Below, piece after piece: positions 1-6,985 of a stretch of 64,000 bases of DNA. Made by a program: the position numbers and the translations under genes. Source of the DNA: an uncultured Lachnospiraceae bacterium (GTDB lineage Bacteria > Bacillota > Clostridia > Lachnospirales > Lachnospiraceae); contig CAKRJH010000009.1 in NCBI GenBank assembly GCA_934351255.1, forward strand, positions 1-64,000, read 5' to 3'. How positions within the stretch are numbered: the first letter of the stretch is position 1; every line of letters starts with the position of its first letter. The notes beneath the pieces were generated by a model. It made no database searches. It had not been told where the DNA came from and saw only the letters and a program-made list of their open reading frames with translations.

Positions 1-61
1 GTGAGAATGTAATTCCACGATTTAAATTTTCATCATCTTCAACCACGAGTATACCTGGCAT
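1..61 (-). CDS. Response regulator, N-terminal fragment (cut by window edge)
   Basis: The first 20 codons of a minus-strand gene are visible and run off the left edge. The translation begins MPGILVVEDDENLNRG, which is the beta-1 strand plus the acidic Glu-Asp-Asp pocket of a CheY-like receiver domain. That start is typical of OmpR-family response regulators of two-component systems. An AGGAGAGGT ribosome binding site lies about 8 bases upstream of the ATG, which supports the start. The output domain and any partner kinase are outside the window. A regulator placed directly downstream of paaK could control part of this accessory region, but that is only inference. Confidence 0.7.
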   Translation of the reverse strand, partial: MPGILVVEDDENLNRGITFS

Positions 62-142
62 AGCATATGCACCTCTCCTTTTAGCACAGTCATTAGCATA
101 TATGCACCTTGTTCCGTAAAAACGTAAGGATTACTGCGGGAT

Positions 143-1384
143 TTACTTCTCTCTGTGGTCTATAACCCTCTTTGCCTTCTTCTCGGTACGAGGCAACGTT
201 CCCACAGGTACCACTGTAACCTTAGGAGTAACGCTCATTTTAGATTTAAATTGCTCCTTAATTATCTGACCAGTCTTTTCAAAGTCAACTCTTCCCTCAG
301 CTTCAACCGTAACAAGAATTACATCTCTGTTACAGCTTTCGTCATGTGCAATATTAATGTTATATTCACTTGAAACCCCATCAACACCACCAAGAATTTC
401 CTCGACCTGACTAGGGAACATATTGACACCATGAACCTTAAACATATCGTCGCTGCGTCCCTTGATAATATCCAGTCTAGGATGCTTTCTTCCACAAGGG
501 CATGTTCCAGGTATAATTCTAGATATATCGTGAGTACGGAAACGAAGCAACGGTGCCCCCTCCTTGACAAGAGTTGTAATTACAATCTCACCCTCCTCAC
601 CATCAGGAACAGGCTGAAGCGTTTTCGGGTCAATAATTTCTATGTAAACAAAATCGTCCCAGTAGTGCATACCGGTCTGCTCTTTACAGCTTATGCCAAT
701 TCCAGGTCCATATATCTCAGTGAGTCCATATATATCATAAATCTCTATGCCGAGTTCATTTTTTATATAATTGCGCATTTTTTCACTCCAACGTTCTGAA
801 CCAAACACGCCTTTTTTCAAATAAATCTGGTCTCGGATTCCCCTCTTATTTATCTCCTCAGCAAGAAGCAACGCATACGATGAAGTTGCAGTAAGCACTG
901 TTGTCTTAAGATCAATCATCATCTGAATCTGCTTATCAGTATTTCCCGGTCCCATAGGAACAGCCATTGCACCAAGCTTCTCACATCCAGCCTGAAATCC
1001 TATACCGGCTGTCCACAGACCATAACCAGGTGTAATCTGTATACGATCCTTGTTTGTGATACCTGCCGTCTCATAACATCTGGCAAACATAATTGCCCAG
1101 TCATCTACATCCTTAGCTGTATACGGAATAATAACCGGCTTGCCTGTTGTTCCTGATGAAGAATGTATTCTTACTACCTCCTCGTCAGGAACAGCCTGAA
1201 TACCTAAAGGATACGCATTTCTCAAGTCAGATTTACTCGAAAATGGAAGCTTCTCGAAATCTTCCTGCGAGTGAACACCATCTATCCCCGTATCTCTGTA
1301 TATCTTTCCATAATAACTGTCTGTTTTGATAAGTCTTTTTATCTGTGCATCTACCTGTGCCAACTGTGTACTATTAAGCTTCAT
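143..1384 (-). CDS. paaK: Phenylacetate-CoA ligase family enzyme
   Basis: Member of the adenylate-forming phenylacetate-CoA ligase family, 413 residues, close to the usual 420-440. It would join an arylacetate such as phenylacetate or indoleacetate to CoA at the cost of ATP, or run with the neighbouring oxidoreductase in amino-acid breakdown. The phosphate-binding loop SSSGTTGKP is at residues 75-83. The middle carries the YGLTEIYGPG motif, and the C-terminal third has the LLRFRTHD and GRSDDMFKVHG motifs of this family. An AAAGGAG site precedes the ATG. The start overlaps the end of iorB by 11 bases, so iorA-iorB-paaK form one operon. The aryl substrate cannot be read from sequence. Confidence 0.9.
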   Translation of the reverse strand: MKLNSTQLAQVDAQIKRLIKTDSYYGKIYRDTGIDGVHSQEDFEKLPFSSKSDLRNAYPLGIQAVPDEEVVRIHSSSGTTGKPVIIPYTAKDVDDWAIMFARCYETAGITNKDRIQITPGYGLWTAGIGFQAGCEKLGAMAVPMGPGNTDKQIQMMIDLKTTVLTATSSYALLLAEEINKRGIRDQIYLKKGVFGSERWSEKMRNYIKNELGIEIYDIYGLTEIYGPGIGISCKEQTGMHYWDDFVYIEIIDPKTLQPVPDGEEGEIVITTLVKEGAPLLRFRTHDISRIIPGTCPCGRKHPRLDIIKGRSDDMFKVHGVNMFPSQVEEILGGVDGVSSEYNINIAHDESCNRDVILVTVEAEGRVDFEKTGQIIKEQFKSKMSVTPKVTVVPVGTLPRTEKKAKRVIDHREK

Positions 1385-1964
1385 ACTGTTCTCCTTTCTC
1401 TAAGCCTGCCAGAAACGCAGCTTTATTTGTGTCTATAAACTTAGCAGGTACTCTCTTACATATCTCATCAAGCACTGCCTCCTTCGTAAGTCCGAGCCTT
1501 CCCGAACCAACAGCAACACCTAAGATTGCTATGTTGAAATATCTCGATGAACCAAATGGTTCGCATAGCTCCTTGGCATCTATCACTATGCATTTGCATT
1601 TTTTGTTCAAATAGATAAGCATATCCCTACCATCATATCCTGTGTTGTTGAGAGATTCTGTGACCGGTTTAACCGGCACACTGTTTACTATTACTATTCC
1701 GTCCTTCTTTAGATACATGAGGTTTCTTACTGCTTCTGCCGGCTCAAACGCAAGTATCATATCTGCCTCGCCATAAGGAATAAGTGGAGAATACGCCTCA
1801 CCTATTCTGACATGGCTCGTGACAGAACCGCCTCGCTGTGCCATCCCTATAGTTTCAGCAGAATGAACAGCATTTCCAGAATCCATAGCAGCTGCAGCTA
1901 TTATCTTAGAGGCAAGCACAGTTCCCTGACCTCCAACTCCACAAATAAGTATATTTTTATTCAT
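1374..1964 (-). CDS. iorB: Indolepyruvate ferredoxin oxidoreductase, beta subunit
   Basis: Small (gamma-domain type) subunit of the 2-oxoacid:ferredoxin oxidoreductase that decarboxylates indolepyruvate, phenylpyruvate and related aryl pyruvates to aryl-acetyl-CoA while reducing ferredoxin. The protein opens NKNILICGVGGQGTVLASK, the Rossmann-like glycine motif of this family, and carries the AQRGGSVTSHVRIG signature near residue 50. The length of about 196 residues is normal. The ATG at 1964 is chosen because GGGGGTG lies six bases upstream; a GTG nine bases earlier is the alternative. It overlaps the stop of iorA by eight bases, so the two subunits are probably translationally coupled. Confidence 0.92.
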   Translation of the reverse strand: MNKNILICGVGGQGTVLASKIIAAAAMDSGNAVHSAETIGMAQRGGSVTSHVRIGEAYSPLIPYGEADMILAFEPAEAVRNLMYLKKDGIVIVNSVPVKPVTESLNNTGYDGRDMLIYLNKKCKCIVIDAKELCEPFGSSRYFNIAILGVAVGSGRLGLTKEAVLDEICKRVPAKFIDTNKAAFLAGLEKGEQYEA

Positions 1965-3753
1965 TGCATCCACCCCCTATCGCTGAAACCGGACAAATCT
2001 GACTGCATAAACCACATCCCGTACAAAGGCTCTCGTCAATAGTAACCTTTCCATCCACTGTTATAAGTGCCGGACAGCCAATCTCACGAATACATTTCTT
2101 GCACTGAATACATTTTTCAGATATTGCAAGTTTCTTATCAGGTTTTGATATTGCTATACAAGGTGATTTGAAAATAATAGCCTTTACACCCGGAAGCTTC
2201 TCGCACTCATTTACGGCATCTATCGATTCCTTGAGATTAAGAGGATTAACCGTTATCACTTTATGTACTCCAATTCCCTCAAGTACCTTTTTTATGTCAA
2301 CCTTATCTACAATCTGCCCCATCATGTTGCGTCCAATGCCCGGATGCGGCTGATGACCTGTCATCGCTGTCGTTGAATTATCAAGCACACAAAGTATCAT
2401 ATCTGCATTGTTATAAACTGCATTTACAACACCTGTCATTCCTGATGCAAAGAACGTAGAGTCTCCAACAAAGCCAAAGCACGTTCCCTCCCCGTCAATC
2501 CAATGGAAGCCTTGTGCCATCGTAATTCCCGCTCCCATGCAAAGACAGGTATCTACCATGTCAAGCGGCATAGCATTTCCAAGTGTATAACAACCTATAT
2601 CGCCACAGAAGTAAGCCTTTTTGCCCTTCATAGCCTGCTTTACAGCATAGAATGAAGCTCTGTGAGGGCAACCCGCGCAAAGCACAGGCGGTCTCATCGG
2701 AAGTGCTGGTGCATCTGAAATATCTAAGCCACCAGAAAGCTTCTCTGTACCAAGGAAATCACTTAGTATTGCAGCTACCTGATTTGAACTGTTTTCTCCA
2801 CTATGTGGGACTTTGCCATCGAGTTTACCAGATACTCTAATCTGTAATCCATGCTTTCCAATAATTTTAAGAACCTGTTCCTCAATAAATGGACTTAGCT
2901 CCTCCAAGCATATTACCTCTTTTACTCCCTCTAATGCCTTAAGAAGTAAATCTTCAGGGAAAGGATATGCAGTTGCAATCTTGATTAACTTAATATCCTC
3001 ATGGTATTTCATATATTCCTTTGCGTAAGAATAACTGATTCCCGAAGTAATAACTGCCTTATTTGAATTTCCACCCTCTATTTTGTTAAATTTGTAGCTT
3101 GAGAAGTCCCTGCCAATCTCTATATTTCTCTTTTCAATCATATTGTGGTTTGCAAATGACAATCTCGGGAAAATAACCCATTTCTTAGAATCCTTTACAA
3201 AGCCCTCATACTTCTTAGGTCCACAATATTCCGGATTATCAATAGATGCATATGCATGACATACTCTTGTCGTAGGTCTGAACAAAACCGGTGTCTTATA
3301 TTTTTCAGAATATTTAAAGGCATCCTGAATCATCTGATATGCTTCCTCTGGTGACGAAGGATCAAATACCGGTATTCGGCAGAAATCCGCAAATCTCCTT
3401 GTGTCCTGCTCTGTCTGTGAGGATATAGGGCCTGGATCATCAGCCGATACTACAACCATTCCTCCCTTAACGCCAACATAGGCAAGCGACATAATCGGAT
3501 CCGCTGCCACGTTAAGTCCAACCTGCTTCATTGTCACAAGTGTTCGCGCTCCACCATATGCCGCACTTGCAGCGACTTCCATTGCCGCCTTTTCATTTAC
3601 TGACCATTCCAAATGTACACCATCATGTGGATACTTAGATATTGTTTCCACTATCTCTGAGGATGGTGTTCCCGGATATCCCGACACAAGGTTGACCCCT
3701 GCCGCCAATGCGCCGAGACCGATAGCTCCATTTCCCATTACATATTCCTGCAT
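1957..3753 (-). CDS. iorA: Indolepyruvate ferredoxin oxidoreductase, alpha subunit
   Basis: Large subunit of the aryl-pyruvate:ferredoxin oxidoreductase, about 598 residues. The N-terminal half is the pyrimidine-binding and transketolase-like region, with SGYPGTPSSEI near residue 30 and the EWSVNEKAAMEVA helix. The thiamine diphosphate site is seen as CAGCPHR, GDIGCYTLG and GDSTFFASG. The C-terminal 60 residues hold two 4Fe-4S clusters of the CIQCKKC and CTGCGLC type, which pass electrons to ferredoxin. The start is set at the Met of MQEYVMGNG; a Met four codons earlier sits directly on the AAAGGA site and is less likely. A weak promoter ending in TACAAT lies about 40 bases upstream. First gene of the ior-paaK operon. 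Confidence 0.93.
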   Translation of the reverse strand: MQEYVMGNGAIGLGALAAGVNLVSGYPGTPSSEIVETISKYPHDGVHLEWSVNEKAAMEVAASAAYGGARTLVTMKQVGLNVAADPIMSLAYVGVKGGMVVVSADDPGPISSQTEQDTRRFADFCRIPVFDPSSPEEAYQMIQDAFKYSEKYKTPVLFRPTTRVCHAYASIDNPEYCGPKKYEGFVKDSKKWVIFPRLSFANHNMIEKRNIEIGRDFSSYKFNKIEGGNSNKAVITSGISYSYAKEYMKYHEDIKLIKIATAYPFPEDLLLKALEGVKEVICLEELSPFIEEQVLKIIGKHGLQIRVSGKLDGKVPHSGENSSNQVAAILSDFLGTEKLSGGLDISDAPALPMRPPVLCAGCPHRASFYAVKQAMKGKKAYFCGDIGCYTLGNAMPLDMVDTCLCMGAGITMAQGFHWIDGEGTCFGFVGDSTFFASGMTGVVNAVYNNADMILCVLDNSTTAMTGHQPHPGIGRNMMGQIVDKVDIKKVLEGIGVHKVITVNPLNLKESIDAVNECEKLPGVKAIIFKSPCIAISKPDKKLAISEKCIQCKKCIREIGCPALITVDGKVTIDESLCTGCGLCSQICPVSAIGGGCNE

Positions 3754-3830
3754 TCTACAAACCATTCCTTTCTCTGTTCATACTTACTTATTGTATCACA
3801 ACAATATGAAAGATTAAATACACTATTAAG

Positions 3831-4379
3831 TTATACTCGCTTATAAATAATTGGCTCGTCATATCCAAAAGTTTTCTTTCCATTAACTTCCATGCTTTCA
3901 GATACTTCCAGGCAACTGTCAGAAAACTTTTCCCAAAGCTTAAATGTCATTACCGGAGAGAACTGGCTTGTACTGCCTCCTTCCCAGATTCCATCCTTTT
4001 CATGGTAGATTGCTGGGGTAAACTTTTCGGATTTTTTCAATTCGGTGTAATCAACATTTTTCATAGAACTATATGAAAATGTACTCTTATCTTCTCCTTT
4101 AGGTATTTCATAAGAATACAACACAATTCCATCTTCTTTCTCTGTAATAAGGAAAAGATGTGGTGAGGCATGGCGTTTCCCGTTTGTCTCATAGTAGCTT
4201 TCTTCCACAACAAATTTACCATTAAAATCTTTAGGAAGGTTCAAAATTTTTCCATTACAGATTGTATTAATGTGTTCTGCATAAGGATATATTTTTCCTT
4301 CTGTCTTCATCTTATCAAACTGCTCTTTGTTATTAAAGTGTCCCGTCATCATATCAACAAAATTATCGAGTTTCATCAT
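3831..4379 (-). CDS. Hypothetical protein, possibly CpcT/CpeT-like fold
   Basis: About 182 residues with no signal peptide or membrane segment. The opening (DNFVDMMTGHFNNKEQFDKM) and the later VVEESYY block faintly recall the CpcT/CpeT superfamily, small beta-barrel proteins whose non-cyanobacterial members have no known role. This is a weak, by-eye resemblance. The ATG at 4379 is preferred because GGAGG sits eight bases ahead of it; the longer reading would start upstream of that site. Base composition is AT-rich like its neighbours and unlike the DNA right of 7300, consistent with acquired DNA. It is separated from iorA by about 75 bases and from the ORF6N gene by 27. Confidence 0.6.
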   Translation of the reverse strand: MMKLDNFVDMMTGHFNNKEQFDKMKTEGKIYPYAEHINTICNGKILNLPKDFNGKFVVEESYYETNGKRHASPHLFLITEKEDGIVLYSYEIPKGEDKSTFSYSSMKNVDYTELKKSEKFTPAIYHEKDGIWEGGSTSQFSPVMTFKLWEKFSDSCLEVSESMEVNGKKTFGYDEPIIYKRV

Positions 4380-4406
4380 GTTTTTAACCTCCAAATACCG
4401 ATTTTT

Positions 4407-4937
4407 TCACCCAACTACACAACAAACTGCAAACATTCCCAATATACCTATCAGAGAACTCTTTTTGTCTTTATCGGTAATAAAATTATCTGCTAAGATA
4501 TTCACATCTTTTTGAATTGTATCTACCTTATTCTCCATTCGGTCCTGCCTCTCCGTTATCGTTCCAACCTTTGCTGTTAAAAGATCCATTTCATTTCTGG
4601 TAACAAACTGCTGATTCTGCCTAATATAGTGACGCATCTCCCTAAAAGTACGCATAATAAATATACTCTGTTGTTCCGCTAATTTTCCACGAAGAACTGT
4701 TGCAAGCATATAAATTCCTTGCTCTGTAAATGCGTATGGTAAATATCTACGTCCGCCTTCCTGTCCAGCAAAAAAATCCTTTTTCCGTGAGGTCACAATT
4801 TGTGACCTCACGGAATCAATTTCACTATCTAACTTTAACATTGCTGTTCTGAATCTGGCAACATTACTTTCGTTTGCTTCTGTACAAGTGTCCCGATCTG
4901 GTTCATACTTGCCAGAAAATATGTTTTCTTTTGGCAT
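4407..4937 (-). CDS. ORF6N-domain protein, probably shortened
   Basis: The block around residues 35-85 (SEIDSVRSQIVTS, then GGRRYLPYAFTEQGI and a MRTFREMRHYI helix) is the ORF6N/KilA-N-associated DNA-binding domain found in phage and mobile-element proteins. It is followed by a coiled-coil-like stretch (about residues 90-140) and a short hydrophobic end. Typical members are nearer 280-300 residues and begin with a well kept DLAELYGV-type helix. Here the first 30 residues look degraded and the usual C-terminal part is missing, so the gene may be an eroded remnant. A TATAAT box lies about 30 bases upstream of the start, and a pair of NrdR-box-like palindromes lies further up. Confidence 0.6.
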   Translation of the reverse strand: MPKENIFSGKYEPDRDTCTEANESNVARFRTAMLKLDSEIDSVRSQIVTSRKKDFFAGQEGGRRYLPYAFTEQGIYMLATVLRGKLAEQQSIFIMRTFREMRHYIRQNQQFVTRNEMDLLTAKVGTITERQDRMENKVDTIQKDVNILADNFITDKDKKSSLIGILGMFAVCCVVG

Positions 4938-5008
4938 ATTTAATAATTCCTTTCTTTTTGTGATAGATTAATTATACCAAAAAATCTGGTGCTTTTCAGC
5001 TGAATTTT

Positions 5009-5057
5009 ATACTATATATAGTGTTTTGTGTTTCATTAAAACTACTATATATAGTGG
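5009..5057 (-). promoter_or_regulatory. Tandem NrdR-box-like palindromes
   Basis: The perfect 12-base palindrome ACTATATATAGT occurs twice, at 5011-5022 and 5044-5055, with centres 33 bases apart, about three helical turns. Widened to 16 bases, the first copy differs at one position from the NrdR box ACACTATATATAGTGT and the second at three. Paired boxes at this spacing are the normal architecture for NrdR, the repressor of ribonucleotide reductase genes. No ribonucleotide reductase gene is visible here. The next gene in the minus direction is the ORF6N-domain gene, whose TATAAT box (about 4973-4978) lies roughly 30 bases beyond the first copy. Confidence 0.5.
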
Positions 5058-5075
5058 TGTTTTTTAGATATAAAA

Positions 5076-5101
5076 AAAGCAGGTATATTTCAACCTGCTT
5101 T
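5076..5101 (-). terminator. Rho-independent terminator (works in both directions)
   Basis: Eight-base stem AAGCAGGT / ACCTGCTT with an eight-base loop, followed on the minus strand by a run of seven T and on the plus strand by six T. It sits directly after the stop codon of the HsdR remnant. Confidence 0.85.
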
Positions 5102-5104
5102 TTT

Positions 5105-5404
5105 CTATTCTGCTTCTTTCAAGCTGTTATATATTTCATCCGAGAAAATACCAAGTACTTTTCTCTTCATTTCATCATTGCTTAATAATAAGCTGAAAAA
5201 GTCTTGATTCTGCTCCAATCCTTCTATTAATGCATCATCTATGTTGTCAAAATATGCAAATTCAAAATCTTTTTCTGTATTGTTCTTTGCTGATGTTTTT
5301 AGCTTCTCAGATTTCATCATGATGTCTTTTATCTGAAGCATAGCTTTTACTGCTACATCATTATCATATTCTTTTCCTGCTATACTGTTGATTTCTGCTA
5401 TTAT
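5105..5404 (-). pseudogene. hsdR: C-terminal remnant of a type I restriction subunit (HsdR)
   Basis: From the ATG at 5341 the reading frame gives 78 residues, and the frame stays open about 20 more codons upstream to a TAG near 5405-5407. The combined stretch contains VKAMLQIKDIMM, KNNTEKDFEFAYFD, IDDALIEGLEQNQDFF and MKRKVLGIF. I recognise this from memory as the C-terminal tail of type I restriction enzyme R (motor) subunits, which are normally around 1000 residues. Nothing of the helicase or nuclease domain remains, and no hsdM or hsdS gene is nearby. It keeps its own terminator. The family call is by recall and was not searched. Confidence 0.55.
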
Positions 5405-5682
5405 CTATGATAGTTGTCTAAATAAAAATCCTTTTCCCCCATTTCACTTACAACATCAACCTTTTTCTTACCACCAGTTCTTCTTTTACAATATTTTTTG
5501 AAATACTGATTATAAGTAAGTCCTTCTGTATTGTTAATAGAATGTAAATGGAATTTCTTAAATTCTTCACATATATGATCATTTTTGTATTTATTCTTTG
5601 CACGTATTCTGGTTTGTTCCGATTGCACCGAATTCATTTTTGCATGGCTAAACTGTATAACCCTTTTTATTGCTACTGCCAT
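5401..5682 (-). CDS. Hypothetical basic protein
   Basis: A 93-residue, lysine- and arginine-rich protein that I do not recognise. The first 35 residues (MAVAIKRVIQFSHAKMN onward) faintly recall the start of MobV/Pre plasmid relaxases, but the catalytic histidine region is not evident, so no function is assigned. It has no membrane segment. It ends at the point where the HsdR remnant begins, so the junction may be a deletion scar that fused unrelated pieces. A purine-rich GAGGGGGAA stretch upstream of the ATG is a plausible ribosome binding site. Confidence 0.4.
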   Translation of the reverse strand: MAVAIKRVIQFSHAKMNSVQSEQTRIRAKNKYKNDHICEEFKKFHLHSINNTEGLTYNQYFKKYCKRRTGGKKKVDVVSEMGEKDFYLDNYHR

Positions 5683-5755
5683 ATTTATTCCCCCTCACTT
5701 TGAAACTTTTCAATGTAAAATAAATATGACTGTTGTATTTTCTGCTTAATTGCAA

Positions 5756-5783
5756 ATAAAAAAGACCACCGAAGTGATCTTAT
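5756..5783 (-). terminator. Rho-independent terminator
   Basis: Stem AAGATCAC / GTGGTCTT (one G-U pair) closed by a TTCG tetraloop and followed by six T on the minus strand. It lies just after the stop of the membrane protein gene at 5792. Confidence 0.85.
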
Positions 5784-5791
5784 AACACACA

Positions 5792-6445
5792 TTAATTATT
5801 TTCTGTATCTATAGGAATACCTTTAGTTTCTATATGCTCGTAATATTTGTTTTGAACATTTTTCTCTGTATACTTTCCCTTCAAATATAATATTTCATTA
5901 TCTATTTCATATAAAATTGTTTCTAAATGAGAATTGATGCCCTTAACATATGTATATATATTCCCATCTTCATTATCTGCATTATTCCTCATATCATTAA
6001 AAATATTTGCATTATCCATATTATTACATAGCACTTGATAAGATATAGGCGTTATCGTGACTATTACCATATCATTGTCAAGAACTTTATTCAGCGTACT
6101 TAAATTGCATGATGCATTATATTTCAATTCGCCTATTGTAAAATTGCCTTCATCATACTTTGATATAAAAGCACTATTTAAATTATATGACTCTTCAATC
6201 TCAGATTTAGTGGCTTCTAATAATGCTATTGTTCTTTGTTTATTTTCCTTTTTTTCTTGTATATTAGTAAAATTAATGGCTATTGTTGCACCAAGTATTA
6301 TAACAATTAATTCCGTTACTGCCTCAAGAAATTTCTTACTAACTATGAATTCTTTAACCTTTATATTTGCATTATCCTTCTTGTCAATAAAATATTTTAA
6401 AGCAAATAGTACAAAAATACCTACTACACTAAATAAAAGTATCAT
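5792..6445 (-). CDS. Hypothetical membrane protein with two N-terminal helices
   Basis: 217 residues, not recognised. Two hydrophobic segments lie near the N-terminus (about residues 2-19 and 41-60), joined by a charged loop. They are followed by a long hydrophilic, asparagine- and glutamate-rich domain that starts with a helical, coiled-coil-like stretch (EKKENKQRTIALLEATKSEI). The likely layout is a membrane anchor with a soluble C-terminal domain. G+C is very low and unlike the DNA right of 7300. An AAAGGAAAA ribosome binding site precedes the ATG. It has its own terminator. Small two-helix anchors of this type occur among accessory defence proteins, but nothing specific supports that role here. 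Confidence 0.55.
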   Translation of the reverse strand: MILLFSVVGIFVLFALKYFIDKKDNANIKVKEFIVSKKFLEAVTELIVIILGATIAINFTNIQEKKENKQRTIALLEATKSEIEESYNLNSAFISKYDEGNFTIGELKYNASCNLSTLNKVLDNDMVIVTITPISYQVLCNNMDNANIFNDMRNNADNEDGNIYTYVKGINSHLETILYEIDNEILYLKGKYTEKNVQNKYYEHIETKGIPIDTENN

Positions 6446-6564
6446 AATAATTTTCCTTTCTAAAATTATAACTACTTTTATTATTTTAACATATTTTATA
6501 TAGGTTTAAACATCTAAATTATATGCTGATGCTAATTAAATATGCATATGGATTTATCAAAAAG

Positions 6565-6943
6565 CCAACTTTCTTCCAAAAAATAACTAAGGTGTAGAAA
6601 AGTTGCTATTCAAGTGGAATTTATATTTTAATTTTCCACTTATTCCCCTTTACCTTCCACTTTTTCCGTATAAGGTATATCAAAAACCCCGTTGGCTTTC
6701 GGTTTTCTTATTAATAAGTGACACTTTTTGACTATTTATCATATTTTGTCACTTGAAACTACAAAACTTACACCTATAATTTTAAAAATAGCAACTTCTC
6801 TACACCTATGAAAAGACACTTTATGTTTTCTAAGTCCTGCACTTGTCTTTTTGATGCGAGAACTGTCCTAACTGTATCAAAAATTGATTTTTGGAAAACA
6901 CATATTTACATCTTCCCCAAAAAAACCAACTTTCTTCCAAAAA
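6565..6943. repeat. Direct repeats flanking the MITE-like element
   Basis: The 18-base sequence CCAACTTTCTTCCAAAAA is identical at 6565-6582 and 6926-6943, and the similarity extends to about 26 bases with mismatches. The copies bracket about 340 bases that include the MITE-like element. They are too far from the inverted repeats to be its target-site duplication. Confidence 0.7.
6590..6807. mobile_element. MITE-like element, 218 bp with 21-bp terminal inverted repeats
   Basis: The ends at 6590-6610 and 6787-6807 are inverted repeats that match at 20 of 21 positions; both read inward from AGGTGTAGA to TTGCTATT. The interior has no coding capacity but contains two more inverted pairs, AAGTGGAA / TTCCACTT (6612-6619, 6634-6641) and AAGTGACA / TGTCACTT (6716-6723, 6747-6754). 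The transcript or single strand could therefore fold into a branched structure. No clear target-site duplication is visible. Size, termini and lack of genes fit a miniature inverted-repeat transposable element moved by an unlinked transposase; the parent family is not recognised. Confidence 0.6.
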
Positions 6944-6972
6944 TTAAAAAGAACCCCCGAAGGAGTTCTTTT
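6943..6972 (-). terminator. Terminator after rlmD
   Basis: Ten-base stem AAAGAACTCC / GGGGTTCTTT (one G-U pair) with a TTCG loop and a short T run on the minus strand, 14 bases after the rlmD stop. It ends the ylbJ-to-rlmD operon, but it is AT-context DNA and probably belongs to the inserted element. Confidence 0.85.
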
Positions 6973-6985
6973 CTGTATAGCCTTT

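Larger units (their letters stand above)
6446..6985. other. 540-base gene-free, AT-rich stretch
   Basis: No credible gene was seen. It holds a pair of direct repeats sharing CCAACTTTCTTCCAAAAA (6565-6582 and 6926-6943), a MITE-like element between them (6590-6807), and the rlmD terminator (6943-6972). Short open frames here are not supported by ribosome binding sites or codon bias. Confidence 0.6.
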
